A stretch of DNA of 64,000 bases, taken from NCBI GenBank assembly GCA_023412765.1, contig JAEZBX010000064.1, positions 1 to 64,000 on the forward strand. The letters run 5' to 3'. The notes under the pieces were generated by a model. That model had not been told where the DNA came from. It saw nothing but the letters and a program-made list of their open reading frames with translations, and ran no database searches. Of this stretch, positions 44,236 through 53,805 are shown in pieces. The translations under genes were made by a program, and so were the position numbers. Within the stretch, counting starts at the first letter, position 1, and every line of letters starts with the position of its first letter. The stretch comes from Bacteroidota bacterium (lineage in GTDB: Bacteria > Bacteroidota > Bacteroidia > Cytophagales > Cyclobacteriaceae).

Positions 44236-45750
44236 ATGAAAGTGTTCCTGAAGGAAATATTCTGTCGAAGCATTAAGGCGTTATGCCCCGTTGTCTTTTT
44301 ATTTTTGTGTGTAGCCCTCAACTCTTCAGGATCATTCGCGCAAAATTCATGGTCTGTGAAGTATAAAGGAATGGGAACATTCTCGTCACCCCGTGTGTCT
44401 GATCTTAATGGAGATGGAATCCTCGACGCGATATTTGGAGCGGGCCGTGAAGAATTTCAGGCGTGCGATTCCGCAGTTATCGCTGTCGATGGCAGCGATG
44501 GAACGATGCTTTGGCATGTTGCAGCAAAGGATCAAATTTTCGGATCAGCAGCCCTCAAAGATTTAAACAGTGATGGCGTCGATGATGTAATTATCAATGG
44601 TCGATCTGCAGAATTCATGGCCATCGATGGGAGAAGCGGCAAAATAATTTGGCGCTTTAATAAAAAGACCGGAAAGAAGAAATGGTATGCGTTTTATAAC
44701 GCGCAGTTCATTAAAGACCAGAATAATGATGGGATGGAAGACATTCTCATTTCGAATGGTGGAAATGTGTGGGCTAAGCCACATGAGACAAAGGACAGAC
44801 CTGCCGGAACATTGCTTGTTGTGAGCGCAAAGGATGGATCACTAATAGCGCAAGCGAGCGCTCCCGATAAGTGCGAAATTTACATGTCTGTATCCGCAAT
44901 CCCGATCCCAGCAACTGATGATTACAAAATTGTATTTGGTACAGGGGGCGAAACCGTTGGCGGTCATTTGTATGTAACGACATTGTCTGCGGTTTTGCGC
45001 GGAGATATCTCGAATGCAGTTTTGCTGGATAGCAGTCCGAAGAATGGATACATTGCGCCGGCTGTATGGGTCGATATAAATGGTGACGGTATCGAGGACA
45101 TTGTGGCCAATGCCGTCGAAGGCAAGTTAATAGCTTTCGATGGGAAAACGTATGAACAAATATGGTCTGTCAAAGTCCCCAATACCGAAGCATATAGTTC
45201 TATCGCACCGGGATACTTTACGGATGATGATATCCCTGATTTTTTTGTATCATACGCTGTCGGTGTTTGGCCCAATCTGGAGTGGAGTCGCCAGGCTATG
45301 GTGAATGGTTCCACTGGCCAGGTTGAATTTGTGGATTCTCTCGGATTTTATCAGACAAGTACCCCAGTCGTTGTCGACCTGGATGGCGACGGACGTGATG
45401 AAGCGATATTGAGCGTCAATATTCATTCGTACGATAAAATGAATCGGCAATCATTGGCTAACATATTGGTCTCGGTCGATTTTAAAACGAAGCAGGTAAA
45501 TCAAATTGCAGAAGCCAGGATCGGAGGTAATATTTCAACTACTCCATGGATCGGAGATCTTGATGGCGATGGGCTGCTTGATATTGTATATTGTCACGGT
45601 ACTAACCTAAAAAAATCATATTCATTTGATGGCATGCAGGTGAACAGAATAGCAACCGCGATCCCCATTAATAAAAAAATAAACTGGGGATCCTATATGG
45701 GCAGTTATTATGATGGTATCTTTCACAAGAACAATGACAAACCAAATTAA
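44236..45750 (+). CDS. exported FG-GAP/PQQ-like propeller protein, paralogue 1
   Basis: About 504 residues from the ATG at 44236 (an in-frame GTG at 44221 is an alternative start). A signal sequence extends to about AQ (near residue 34). Calcium-binding repeats (DLNGDGILDAIFGAG, DLNSDGVDDVIINGR, DINGDGIEDIVANA, DLDGDGRDEAIL, DLDGDGLLDIVYC) alternate with PQQ-propeller-like GSDGTMLWH and GRSGKIIWRF blade edges. It is clearly related to the lipoprotein at 49237. A TIM-barrel lipoprotein gene begins 4 bp after its stop codon. The 446-bp divergent gap from the CRTAC1-like gene to this start shows no gene and no recognisable promoter. Confidence 0.82.
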   Translation: MKVFLKEIFCRSIKALCPVVFLFLCVALNSSGSFAQNSWSVKYKGMGTFSSPRVSDLNGDGILDAIFGAGREEFQACDSAVIAVDGSDGTMLWHVAAKDQIFGSAALKDLNSDGVDDVIINGRSAEFMAIDGRSGKIIWRFNKKTGKKKWYAFYNAQFIKDQNNDGMEDILISNGGNVWAKPHETKDRPAGTLLVVSAKDGSLIAQASAPDKCEIYMSVSAIPIPATDDYKIVFGTGGETVGGHLYVTTLSAVLRGDISNAVLLDSSPKNGYIAPAVWVDINGDGIEDIVANAVEGKLIAFDGKTYEQIWSVKVPNTEAYSSIAPGYFTDDDIPDFFVSYAVGVWPNLEWSRQAMVNGSTGQVEFVDSLGFYQTSTPVVVDLDGDGRDEAILSVNIHSYDKMNRQSLANILVSVDFKTKQVNQIAEARIGGNISTTPWIGDLDGDGLLDIVYCHGTNLKKSYSFDGMQVNRIATAIPINKKINWGSYMGSYYDGIFHKNNDKPN

Positions 45751-45754
45751 TCAT

Positions 45755-46657
45755 ATGAAGAAACTCACTGGATTCTACGCGGTAATGCTTTGTGTGTTGT
45801 TACTTTTTTCATGTGGATCAAAGAAATCAACTGCTGTTATTAAAAACATATTTAATCGAGAGAACCTTGTCGCGTGGTGCGTGGTTCCTTTTGACAGTGT
45901 TGAAAGGACACCGGAGGAGCGAGCTGATATGTTGAAAGAGCTTGGTTTTACTCAGTTTGCGTACGACTGGCGGCTGAAACATGTTCCCACGTTTCCCGAT
46001 GAGATCAAAGCATTGAAAGAACGAGGGATCAAGCTTTCGGCGTTATGGATATGGATCGATACCGATACGGGTAAAATATTTGATGACGCCACCGAGCAAT
46101 TGTTGAGTATCATTGAACAAAATAATATCAAGACGGATTTTTGGGTCGGTTTTAGCAACAAACATTTTGAAGGATTAACCGACGATGCTAAGCTGGAAAA
46201 AGCTGTCGCATCAGTTTCATACATCCAGGATAGAGCGAAGCAATTAGGTTGCACGATTAGCCTGTACAACCATGGCGATTGGTTTGGGGAGCCATTAAAC
46301 CAAGTCCATATTATTGAAAAGATGGGCGCAAATGATGTGGGGATTGTCTACAACTTTCATCATGCGCATTTGCAGGTGCGGGAGTTTCCTCAACTACTGG
46401 AAAAAATGTTGCCCTACTTGAGGACTGTAAATCTGAATGGGATGAAAGTAGATGGTCCAAAAATTCTAACCATAGGGCAAGGCGACGAAGAGAGGGAGAT
46501 GTTAAAAACACTGCAACAATCTGGTTATGGCGGTTCGTTAGGTATTATTTGTCATATCGAAACCGAAGATGCCAAAGTAGTATTGCAGCGAAATCTCGAT
46601 GGATTAAAATCGATAGTGACTACAATGGGCGAGGAGGACGCAGTTAATACTTATTGA
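45755..46657 (+). CDS. xylose-isomerase-like TIM-barrel lipoprotein
   Basis: About 300 residues from the ATG at 45755, with lipobox LLLFSC (Cys19). The mature protein has the sugar phosphate isomerase/epimerase (AP endonuclease 2-type) barrel: AWCVVPFDSVERTPEERADMLKE, FAYDWR, SLYNHGDWFGEP with a His, VGIVYNFHHAH and GIICHIETEDA with further His and Glu residues that can bind a metal. Most relatives are cytosolic, so export by a lipoprotein signal is notable. It starts 4 bp after the propeller gene and is probably co-translated with it. A sugar or sugar-acid substrate is likely, but which one is unknown. Confidence 0.8.
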   Translation: MKKLTGFYAVMLCVLLLFSCGSKKSTAVIKNIFNRENLVAWCVVPFDSVERTPEERADMLKELGFTQFAYDWRLKHVPTFPDEIKALKERGIKLSALWIWIDTDTGKIFDDATEQLLSIIEQNNIKTDFWVGFSNKHFEGLTDDAKLEKAVASVSYIQDRAKQLGCTISLYNHGDWFGEPLNQVHIIEKMGANDVGIVYNFHHAHLQVREFPQLLEKMLPYLRTVNLNGMKVDGPKILTIGQGDEEREMLKTLQQSGYGGSLGIICHIETEDAKVVLQRNLDGLKSIVTTMGEEDAVNTY

Positions 46658-46680
46658 AGCTTTCGGAGGCGACTGGTAAA

Positions 46681-46790
46681 TAGTAAGTAGTAAGAAGTAA
46701 GTAGTAAGAAGTAAGTAGTAAGTAGTAAGTAGTAAGTAGTAAGTAGTAAGTAGTAAGTTCGTACCACTTACTACTTACCACTTACTTTTT
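46681..46790. repeat. (TAGTAAG)x11 heptamer array with complementary (CACTTAC)x3
   Basis: Eleven heptamers at 46681-46757, two of them AAGTAAG, are followed by TTCGTAC and then CACTTAC, TACTTAC, CACTTAC (46765-46785) and a T-run. The complementary pieces can pair into a long hairpin between two convergent genes, which would suit a bidirectional terminator. Confidence 0.82.
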
Positions 46791-46792
46791 TA

Positions 46793-48901
46793 CTAATTCC
46801 CTGCGGCTTCAATATCCCGCTCAACTTCAGGTAAAAATTTTTTCCATGAGAAGTTATCTAATTGGGGATTATCCTCTTTTACGTTTGACATAAAGTAGGG
46901 CACTTCATAATAATTCTTGTCTGTGACCTCAGAAATCTTTTTCCAAATTGTAAGACAGTTTTTCAAATAGTGGATGGCGTTCTCTTTGTCCTTTACTTTT
47001 CCGTGCGTCCTGAAGAATTGTAACGCGACCCCGGCGCGCAACTTGTCTGCGAAATACCGGCTAAGCAATGCCCAGGTTTCAATATCGTCGAGCTCCTGGT
47101 TATATTCAATATTGAATTTTGTCTCGAACTTTCTTAAAGATTGAAGTAATGCGAGTGCACTGTCTGCATTGTGCGTTAACTCCTGAGCCAGACTGATTGG
47201 ATCAGTCTTATCGGCAGGTATTTTTTTCACGGAAGAAATATATTGGACATAATCTTTGATGGAAAGGTAAGTTGGGTCGAGGACTTTTCTATCGACAAGT
47301 TCATCAATCGAAATGAACCATGATTGACCATCATCCAAGCCATAATCTCCAGCAGGAAGTCTCGGGGCCATAAACCCTTCAGAATAAAGTGTGTAGTCCC
47401 ACGTTGATGCAAAATAAGAGGCGAGTCTTAATGGCATTCTGCTTGCAAGCTGGAATGCATCCAACATTTTTTTACCATCGGTGTAAGGATATCGTCTTTC
47501 AAATTCCGCTTCAAAAATCTTGTTTGATGTCGTTCGGTCGTAAAGCAATCGGCCCCATAGCATATAGAACAACCATTGTCTTTGAAAGGCATACTGCCAG
47601 GTCTTTCCCCTTTCTACTTTTGAAAAGTAGTCAAATGCCGGAATGTACCCTTCTGACCCGATGTGATACCCGTCAACATAGCTCTTGGAATTCAGGTCTA
47701 TGTGTTGTCGAATGAAATTGGGTTCTCCCCATCGCAATATCCAGAAGTCTTCATTGCGAACCATCCACTGGATCTTGTAATTTTTGGGCTCTGGAGACCA
47801 AAATCCTTTGTCTATGCTTCCCGTTGTGTTGTCGTGCGTTAATGCAAGATGTGGAGTCGAATGTCCGTGCGACCAATTAAATTTTATTTCTACCAGCACC
47901 GGATCGGGCAGCTTGGCTTGATCGATGATTCTCCTCATCTCTATTGGTGATCCGGACAATACCGCCCTGTGCATAAATCTCGTTTTTCTTTTTGCCTCAT
48001 TGATGGCGCTCACAAAGGTTGAAGCAATCCAGTCTTCACGTTCGGCTGCCGACATGTTGTTCATCCAATCAGCTAGTGTTACTCCGATCCCGCCAAGGTC
48101 TTCGTACTCATTGATCACCGCTAGCACAGCGTCGTGCGTATATTGACGCGTAATTTCGGAGGTATCATTTAGTTCAGGGACATTATGCTTTTCAGCGAAA
48201 TTTTTCGGAACAACAATATTCCAGTTGACGATGAATACATCAATGCCGCGATCTTTTGCCATCCGGAATAAGGATCTCCAGAAAGATTTCCAATCGTTCA
48301 TTTCACTGGATGTGAATAATGATGCCTCCGGGTATTTATCCATGTTAACCAGGTAGGGAAAAGGATGCATGTTATACAATGCAAGTACATTGAATCGGTT
48401 TTCAAGCATCATGTCGAGGAATGATTTCCAAAAGTTGAGATCACGGCAGGTGCTCAGGTGGTAGTTCATGCTTTTGCTTTCGCGATAAGGTTCCCATGGC
48501 AGATTAAACTTAATAGTTCTCACGGCAAAGATTGGATTTACTCTTTCAGGTGTAATCAGCTTAAGATCTTTTTTAATGCTGATCTGTTCTGCTAGTGCAA
48601 TCGCTCCATATCGAACACCTGATTCATCGCTCGCGCGAATGATAATTGTCTTGTTGTTTTTTTTCAGCGAGTAGCCCTCAGGTTGTATGTTTGTGTCTTT
48701 ATCGAGTACGATGTTTATCGAATAATCAAAACTATTCTTGTTGATGGCTGCGATTTGATAATTGTTGTCGATAAGCCGTTCTCTTATTTTCGATACGCAT
48801 AATTCAATCCCGCGGACACTTGCCGGATAATTGATGGTAACCTGTGCGGAAAGCGTGGTATACCCTGTTAAGAAAAGTATTAACAAGTAATATTTTTTCA
48901 T
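46793..48901 (-). CDS. GH67-like (alpha-glucuronidase-related) secreted glycoside hydrolase
   Basis: About 702 residues from the ATG at 48901 (MKKYYLLILFLTGYTTLSAQ signal); the frame is open to 49009. Residues 25-125 form an alpha/beta domain like the N-terminal domain of GH67/GH20 enzymes (SLKKNNKTIIIRASDESGVRYGA and nearby). Then follows a TIM-barrel region (about 135-480, with the FNLPWEPYRESKSMNYHLS and LENRFNVLALYNMHPFPYL segments) and an all-helical C-terminal domain. Resemblance to alpha-glucuronidases is the best match, but I cannot verify their catalytic acids, so the substrate is uncertain. It is convergent with the TIM-barrel lipoprotein gene across a heptamer array. Confidence 0.68.
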   Translation of the reverse strand: MKKYYLLILFLTGYTTLSAQVTINYPASVRGIELCVSKIRERLIDNNYQIAAINKNSFDYSINIVLDKDTNIQPEGYSLKKNNKTIIIRASDESGVRYGAIALAEQISIKKDLKLITPERVNPIFAVRTIKFNLPWEPYRESKSMNYHLSTCRDLNFWKSFLDMMLENRFNVLALYNMHPFPYLVNMDKYPEASLFTSSEMNDWKSFWRSLFRMAKDRGIDVFIVNWNIVVPKNFAEKHNVPELNDTSEITRQYTHDAVLAVINEYEDLGGIGVTLADWMNNMSAAEREDWIASTFVSAINEAKRKTRFMHRAVLSGSPIEMRRIIDQAKLPDPVLVEIKFNWSHGHSTPHLALTHDNTTGSIDKGFWSPEPKNYKIQWMVRNEDFWILRWGEPNFIRQHIDLNSKSYVDGYHIGSEGYIPAFDYFSKVERGKTWQYAFQRQWLFYMLWGRLLYDRTTSNKIFEAEFERRYPYTDGKKMLDAFQLASRMPLRLASYFASTWDYTLYSEGFMAPRLPAGDYGLDDGQSWFISIDELVDRKVLDPTYLSIKDYVQYISSVKKIPADKTDPISLAQELTHNADSALALLQSLRKFETKFNIEYNQELDDIETWALLSRYFADKLRAGVALQFFRTHGKVKDKENAIHYLKNCLTIWKKISEVTDKNYYEVPYFMSNVKEDNPQLDNFSWKKFLPEVERDIEAAGN

Positions 48902-49203
48902 TTGGGTCGAGGTAAGAGTGTAGCAGTAATTTAAATACTTCTGGAAAACATTCTTCCTAATATTATTTGACGCACAGCAAATACTACGGCACACGCCGCT
49001 TGCCGACAAGCAAGGCCTATAGCCAACCCATGCGCTCGGGCAGCGTGACCGCTGGAGGTTTAGAACTTCAGAGCGGAACGACTACAATCTTTTACGTCTC
49101 AACAGACCCTAGATAGGGATGCCGAAAGTGTTCGCGAGCAGAGCGATCAGGAATTCCGTACAAAAGAATTCGAGATCCATTAATTCAAAGTTCCAATCTT
49201 TAT

Positions 49204-49219
49204 AATACCTTAGGGTATT
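49204..49219. promoter_or_regulatory. inverted repeat AATACC-TTAG-GGTATT, possible operator
   Basis: A perfect 6+6 bp inverted repeat 17 nt before the ATG of the lipoprotein propeller gene, in a 335-bp divergent gap that holds no gene. Operator function is speculative. Confidence 0.25.
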
Positions 49220-49236
49220 TCAAGGCCAATTGGTTG

Positions 49237-50745
49237 ATGGTAGACAAGCTTCTGAGGTTATACTTTTTTCCTTTAACATTATTCTTGTTTTTCGGCGGCT
49301 GTGCACAAAAAAAGAAACCCGAGCTTATTTGGGATACAAACCTTTTTAAAATCGGTTCGCAGTCATCACCCCGCTCGGTAGATCTAAATGGTGATGGAGT
49401 TCTGGATATTGTTATGGGTGCCGGTTTAAATGAATACCAAAAAAGTAAGCAAGGAATTTTGGCACTTGATGGAAAGACGGGTGAGACTCTGTGGGAACAG
49501 GAGGCGCCGGATCAGGTTTATGGCGCTGCAACCTTTTACGATGTAAATGGCGATGGAGTTAAAGATGTTTTTATTGGAGGACGTTCTCCTCATTTCAAAG
49601 CGTTGGATGGAAAATCAGGTAAGATCATTTGGGAATACCGGTACGATGATCATAAGAACGATTCAATCCTTAAAAATGCACGCTTCAATTTTAACAATAG
49701 TGTACTTGTGCCTGATCAGAACGACGATGGCATTCCAGATCTGTTGACAGTTAATGGTGGGAATTCGAAGGCAGATCCATACTCAGAAGTGAACAGGTTT
49801 CCGGCTGTGCTGATGGTGTTTGACAGCAAGACGGGTGTTATCCTTGCCGCTGACACGATGCCGGATGGAAAAGAATCATATATGTCGCCCTTGTGCTTTG
49901 TACAACCTGACCAAAAGGAACATTTGATCATTTTCGGGACGGGCGGCGAGACCATTTCAGGTAATTTATACCAGGCGACGCTTTCGGATCTTATGAATAA
50001 AAATCTCAGCAATGCTAAGATAATCGCATCTGAAAATGAACATGGTTTTATTGCGCCCCCAGTATTAGCCGATATTAACGGTGATAAATATTACGATGTA
50101 GTTGCAATCTCACATGGAAGCACCGCCTTCGCCATTGATGGACACAGTCAGAAATTGGTTTGGAAGCAAACCATCGCTAATACCGAATCGAGCAATAGCT
50201 TTGCCGTTGGCTATTTCACTGGTGACGATGTTCCAGATTTTTTCACCTTTGTCAGCAAGGGACAATGGCCGAACAGTACTGGGACACTACAAATAATGCT
50301 CGATGGCAGGAATGGCGACATCGCTTACCTTGATTCGATGGGATGCACAGGCTTTTCATCACCCGTTGTGTATGATCTGAACGACGATGGTTTCGACGAA
50401 GCAATCATCAGTATAAATGAATTTGATTGTGCCCTGGGTTTTGCAGGCAAGTCGCCCGTTGAAATGGAAAATAAACTTATCAGTATTGACTTCAGTAACC
50501 ATTCCTTCCAGGTGATCGATCAAACTACCGGGTTCAAGAACGTATTTTCCACGCCGTGGCTAGGCGACCTTAATAATGATGGCTACCTGGATCTTATCCA
50601 TTGTCAGTATTATCACCGCGGAGACCTGCTATCATTTTTGGGTATGCGCGTTAAGAGAATTGATATAGGAGTGGAGATCAAGCGGGATGTAACATGGGGA
50701 GCGTATATGGGTTCCAAGGGTGAAGGTTTATTCGTTGGCCGTTAA
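49237..50745 (+). CDS. FG-GAP/PQQ-like propeller lipoprotein, paralogue 2
   Basis: About 502 residues from the ATG at 49237 (a TTG three bases earlier is in frame). The signal ends in the lipobox LFLFFGGC, so it is a lipoprotein, in contrast to paralogue 1. The propeller shares the same order of elements: SSPRSVDLNGDGVLDIVMGAG, DVNGDGVKDVFIGGR, GKSGKIIWEYR, DINGDKYYDVVAIS, DLNDDGFDEAII and DLNNDGYLDLIHC, and it closes with a similar WGAYMGS segment. The two proteins look alike over their full lengths. They flank the TIM-barrel and GH67-like genes. Confidence 0.82.
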   Translation: MVDKLLRLYFFPLTLFLFFGGCAQKKKPELIWDTNLFKIGSQSSPRSVDLNGDGVLDIVMGAGLNEYQKSKQGILALDGKTGETLWEQEAPDQVYGAATFYDVNGDGVKDVFIGGRSPHFKALDGKSGKIIWEYRYDDHKNDSILKNARFNFNNSVLVPDQNDDGIPDLLTVNGGNSKADPYSEVNRFPAVLMVFDSKTGVILAADTMPDGKESYMSPLCFVQPDQKEHLIIFGTGGETISGNLYQATLSDLMNKNLSNAKIIASENEHGFIAPPVLADINGDKYYDVVAISHGSTAFAIDGHSQKLVWKQTIANTESSNSFAVGYFTGDDVPDFFTFVSKGQWPNSTGTLQIMLDGRNGDIAYLDSMGCTGFSSPVVYDLNDDGFDEAIISINEFDCALGFAGKSPVEMENKLISIDFSNHSFQVIDQTTGFKNVFSTPWLGDLNNDGYLDLIHCQYYHRGDLLSFLGMRVKRIDIGVEIKRDVTWGAYMGSKGEGLFVGR

Positions 50746-50794
50746 TGTTAGCAGGTATTATCGATATGTCTCATTATAAAACCAAACCAGACCA

Positions 50795-52033
50795 ATGCAA
50801 AAGATTATATTATTCCTGTTGTGCACGATCGCGTTGATCGATCAAAGTTTTGCGCAATCCAACTATCAGCAAGGTTATGTTGTAGATTTAGCCGGCGACA
50901 CCATTCGAGGGTTGATAGAGTACGACCGTTGGGATAGAAACCCACGGAAAATTTCATTCAGATCCAGATCTGGATCAAGCAGTGTGATTTATCATCCAAC
51001 ACAGATTATAGCCTTCTCCGTTAATGGTGAAATTTATGAAGGTGCCATTGTAGATGTTGATACCTCACCCGTTAAGCTTCGCGACCTTGATGAATCTCCG
51101 TTCCCTTCCTACGTTAAGGATTCCGTCTTCCTACAGTCGATGATAGGGGGCGATAAAAATCTGTTGTTCTTAAAGGATCAAACCTTCAAAGTCCACTTTT
51201 ATATAAAAGACAACGGACAATATGTTCCCTTGATTTATAAAGTGTATGCCGGGCGGACCGAAACATCATCAAAGGTGATCGTAGAAAATACCGGCTACAA
51301 AGGAATGTTGGCGCTGTATCTTAAGGATTGTTCCGACATTCAACAAAAGTTAAAAAACATAACATACGAACTAGGCGCCCTTACCAAATTGTTTAAATAC
51401 TATTATGAATGTACTAATAGCAACGTTAGATATACAAAGCAACGAAATGAAGGTGCGTTTGAGGTTGGTGTAGTCGCAGGCATAGCAATGACTAAACTTG
51501 ACTTTCAGGGACCTGTCAAATACCTTTCCGATATTAATTACGATGCTTCAACAAAGCCGACCTTCGGTATTTTCTTCGATATAAAACTTCTTCGAACGAA
51601 GGGATGGAGGGTTAGCAATGATTTACTTTTTACTTCTTTTGAAACGAAAGCCCAAGGCGACTTCGAAGATTTTCCAGATTATACAGCCTATTCATCGTTC
51701 AGGTATGCATATTTGAAAACTCATCATACTCTTCAGATCAGCCTGCTGAATCAGGGAAAGCTCTATGTTGCTGCAGGGTTCTCTGCGGGAGTGGCTCTGC
51801 AAAAGGATTCTGATGTTTTAATTGTATTCTCCACAGGTACTAAGACTTCTCCAGAATTCAAGTCGAGGAATTATGAATTTGGATATATAGGAGGACTGGG
51901 ATTACGCGCCGGACGTTGGAACGCAGAGCTTCGGTTTGAACAAACAACAGGGATATCCAATTACCTGAATGAAGGATCAACTTTAATGCGGGGTAACTTT
52001 TTTGTCAGGTACACAGTGTTTGCCCAAAAATAG
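50795..52033 (+). CDS. hypothetical protein with C-terminal beta barrel, 412 aa
   Basis: A 412-residue protein with a signal peptide ending near SFAQ (residue 21). The N-terminal half (about 22-195) has repeated short strands (GYVVDLAGDTIRGLIEYDRWDR, KISFRSRSGSS) and a helix (KDCSDIQQKLKNITYELG). The C-terminal half (about 215-412) is aromatic-rich amphipathic strands ending in FFVRYTVFAQK, like an outer-membrane barrel. I do not recognise the family. It may belong with the preceding propeller lipoprotein, which ends 49 bp upstream. Confidence 0.7.
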   Translation: MQKIILFLLCTIALIDQSFAQSNYQQGYVVDLAGDTIRGLIEYDRWDRNPRKISFRSRSGSSSVIYHPTQIIAFSVNGEIYEGAIVDVDTSPVKLRDLDESPFPSYVKDSVFLQSMIGGDKNLLFLKDQTFKVHFYIKDNGQYVPLIYKVYAGRTETSSKVIVENTGYKGMLALYLKDCSDIQQKLKNITYELGALTKLFKYYYECTNSNVRYTKQRNEGAFEVGVVAGIAMTKLDFQGPVKYLSDINYDASTKPTFGIFFDIKLLRTKGWRVSNDLLFTSFETKAQGDFEDFPDYTAYSSFRYAYLKTHHTLQISLLNQGKLYVAAGFSAGVALQKDSDVLIVFSTGTKTSPEFKSRNYEFGYIGGLGLRAGRWNAELRFEQTTGISNYLNEGSTLMRGNFFVRYTVFAQK

Positions 52034-52105
52034 ATTTGTACTGGAACGTTTGACTGATAAAGAAATCATACCATTGTCACCATTTTTTTTGACGTGAACC
52101 AATAA

Positions 52106-52134
52106 AAAAGGCTCCTGAAAATCAGGAGCCTTTT
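52106..52134. terminator. bidirectional intrinsic terminator
   Basis: AAAAGGCTCCTGA (52106-52118) and TCAGGAGCCTTTT (52122-52134) form a perfect 13-bp stem with a 3-nt loop and A/T tracts on both sides. It stops both the barrel gene and the SusD gene. Confidence 0.9.
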
Positions 52135-52154
52135 AATTTTATTATTGGATGTTA

Positions 52155-53777
52155 TTATTTCACATCCCACCATACCTTGGTTGTTGGTTCATCAGGTAGC
52201 GTAGCACCAGCCTCATAGTTAGCCGTGTTCACTGCAGGTTCCTGGTTAGGATACCTTAACTTCCGAGGAATCTGTCCATTAGTGACATTTCCAGGATAGT
52301 TAACCGGTACGAGGGTAGGGTACTGGGTTCTTCTCCAATCTGCCCAAGCTTCCCACCAGCTCATGAACTTGCTTAACCACATCTGAGTTCCGATTTGTTC
52401 CAGCCTTTCAGCTTCCGTACCTCCGGCTAAGTAAGGCCTTGCGGCAAGGTAAGCATCGACATCAGCATCGTCGACCTCCAGAGTGTTATCGATCTGGTCG
52501 AATGGAGTATACATTTGCATCGCAGCTCTAACTCCATTCTCATAATACGTTTCAGCATCGCCAGCACTAACACCACCAATGCCTCTAACGGCGGCTTCAG
52601 CTAACAAAAATTGAGATTCCGCATAATGCATCAATAAATATGGATCGTCATCATCCAAAAGCTCAAGGTTCATCTGGGAGAACGTCTGGCTTACATTAAC
52701 ACCAGGATTTGCAGGAACGCCTTCCATTTCATTGATCATAGCCTGATCCATACCGTTCGGTAATCCGCGTTGAATTAATGGATCGTTATCTCCATTTATG
52801 CCGCGTGAGAAGATCTGAAGTCTCGGATCATCGTCAGCAGTTGATCCTGCGTTTGGTCCTTTCAATTCATCGATCAGCCTTGCGCTAAGCGTAGTTGGCT
52901 GACCACCATCTCCAGTTGCAAAAGCTCTGGAAATACCGTTTTGATTGGTCCATTCGCTTGGTCCAACAGCCATGCCAACCCATGCATTGTCATCGTTGCT
53001 TTCAAAAACGCCACCTGCGACAGCCTTGGCAACGTAGTCATTGGCCTTTGCAAGGTCGACGTTTGAAATCCTCATTGCCAATCTTAACATCAAAGAATAT
53101 CCAAACTTCTTCCATTTGGCGATGTCACCTTCGTAGAAAAGATCTGCGGCAGCGAAAGCTTGGTCAGCCCTATTAACTGGGTCCAACGGGGTTAACGCCG
53201 CACTTGCTTCTTCAAGTTCCTTTAGCAAATCTGTGTAGATAGCTTCCTGTGGATCGTAAGCAGGTGTGAAGTTTTTATCCGTGATACCCTTCAGGGCATC
53301 TGAATAAGGAACGTTTCCATAATAGTCGGTCAATCTGTGGAAATTGAATACCCGCAGAATGCGAGCCGCGTTTCTAAGATTGTCCTTGCCCTGATCGAAG
53401 CCATCCGGCCCTGTTTGCCTCAGAACTTCAGCGAGGTTCTTCAGCTGATCGCCGTAGATGAATTCCCATGGTGCGTTGTAGGATTCGACATTGTCAGTGT
53501 ACTTGTCACCTGGCGAAATACCACCACTGGCTGTTGAAAGCTGTTGAATAGCATATGCGCATAGGCCTATGTTTGTACGCCAGTCAATATAACGATTGTC
53601 GCCGGCCGATCCACCCGCTGCAGAGCCTAATTGAGCAGCAGTAAATAAGTATTCCATTGGAACCGTACCCAGAGCCTGCGGGTTGATATTTCGGTCATGC
53701 AGTTGATCTGTATCACACCCTGCCATCGGTACCGCAATTGCCAGCGCTGACAGAAAAATTTTATTTATGAATTTCAT
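52155..53777 (-). CDS. SusD/RagB-family nutrient-binding lipoprotein
   Basis: A 540-residue lipoprotein with lipobox VPMAGC (Cys21). The mature protein is mostly helical, with the SusD-like TPR core: NIGLCAYAIQQL, NLAEVLRQTG, FNFHRLTDYYGNVPYSDAL and FAAADLFYEGDIAKWKKFGY. These segments are typical of the SusD-like_2 group. It binds a glycan or peptide at the cell surface and delivers it to the SusC channel whose gene lies 28 bp upstream. No hydrolase or regulator is adjacent, so the cargo is unknown. Confidence 0.93.
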   Translation of the reverse strand: MKFINKIFLSALAIAVPMAGCDTDQLHDRNINPQALGTVPMEYLFTAAQLGSAAGGSAGDNRYIDWRTNIGLCAYAIQQLSTASGGISPGDKYTDNVESYNAPWEFIYGDQLKNLAEVLRQTGPDGFDQGKDNLRNAARILRVFNFHRLTDYYGNVPYSDALKGITDKNFTPAYDPQEAIYTDLLKELEEASAALTPLDPVNRADQAFAAADLFYEGDIAKWKKFGYSLMLRLAMRISNVDLAKANDYVAKAVAGGVFESNDDNAWVGMAVGPSEWTNQNGISRAFATGDGGQPTTLSARLIDELKGPNAGSTADDDPRLQIFSRGINGDNDPLIQRGLPNGMDQAMINEMEGVPANPGVNVSQTFSQMNLELLDDDDPYLLMHYAESQFLLAEAAVRGIGGVSAGDAETYYENGVRAAMQMYTPFDQIDNTLEVDDADVDAYLAARPYLAGGTEAERLEQIGTQMWLSKFMSWWEAWADWRRTQYPTLVPVNYPGNVTNGQIPRKLRYPNQEPAVNTANYEAGATLPDEPTTKVWWDVK

Positions 53778-53805
53778 AGTTTAATACTCTTTTAAGTTAG
53801 AACTA

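Noticed and set aside
46681..46785. Possible CRISPR-like array
   Set aside because: The units are 7 bp with no spacers, and there are no cas genes; it is a simple heptamer array.
48902..49236. Possible small gene or RNA in the 335-bp divergent gap
   Set aside because: No frame of useful length, no stable hairpin with terminator, only a short inverted repeat near 49204.
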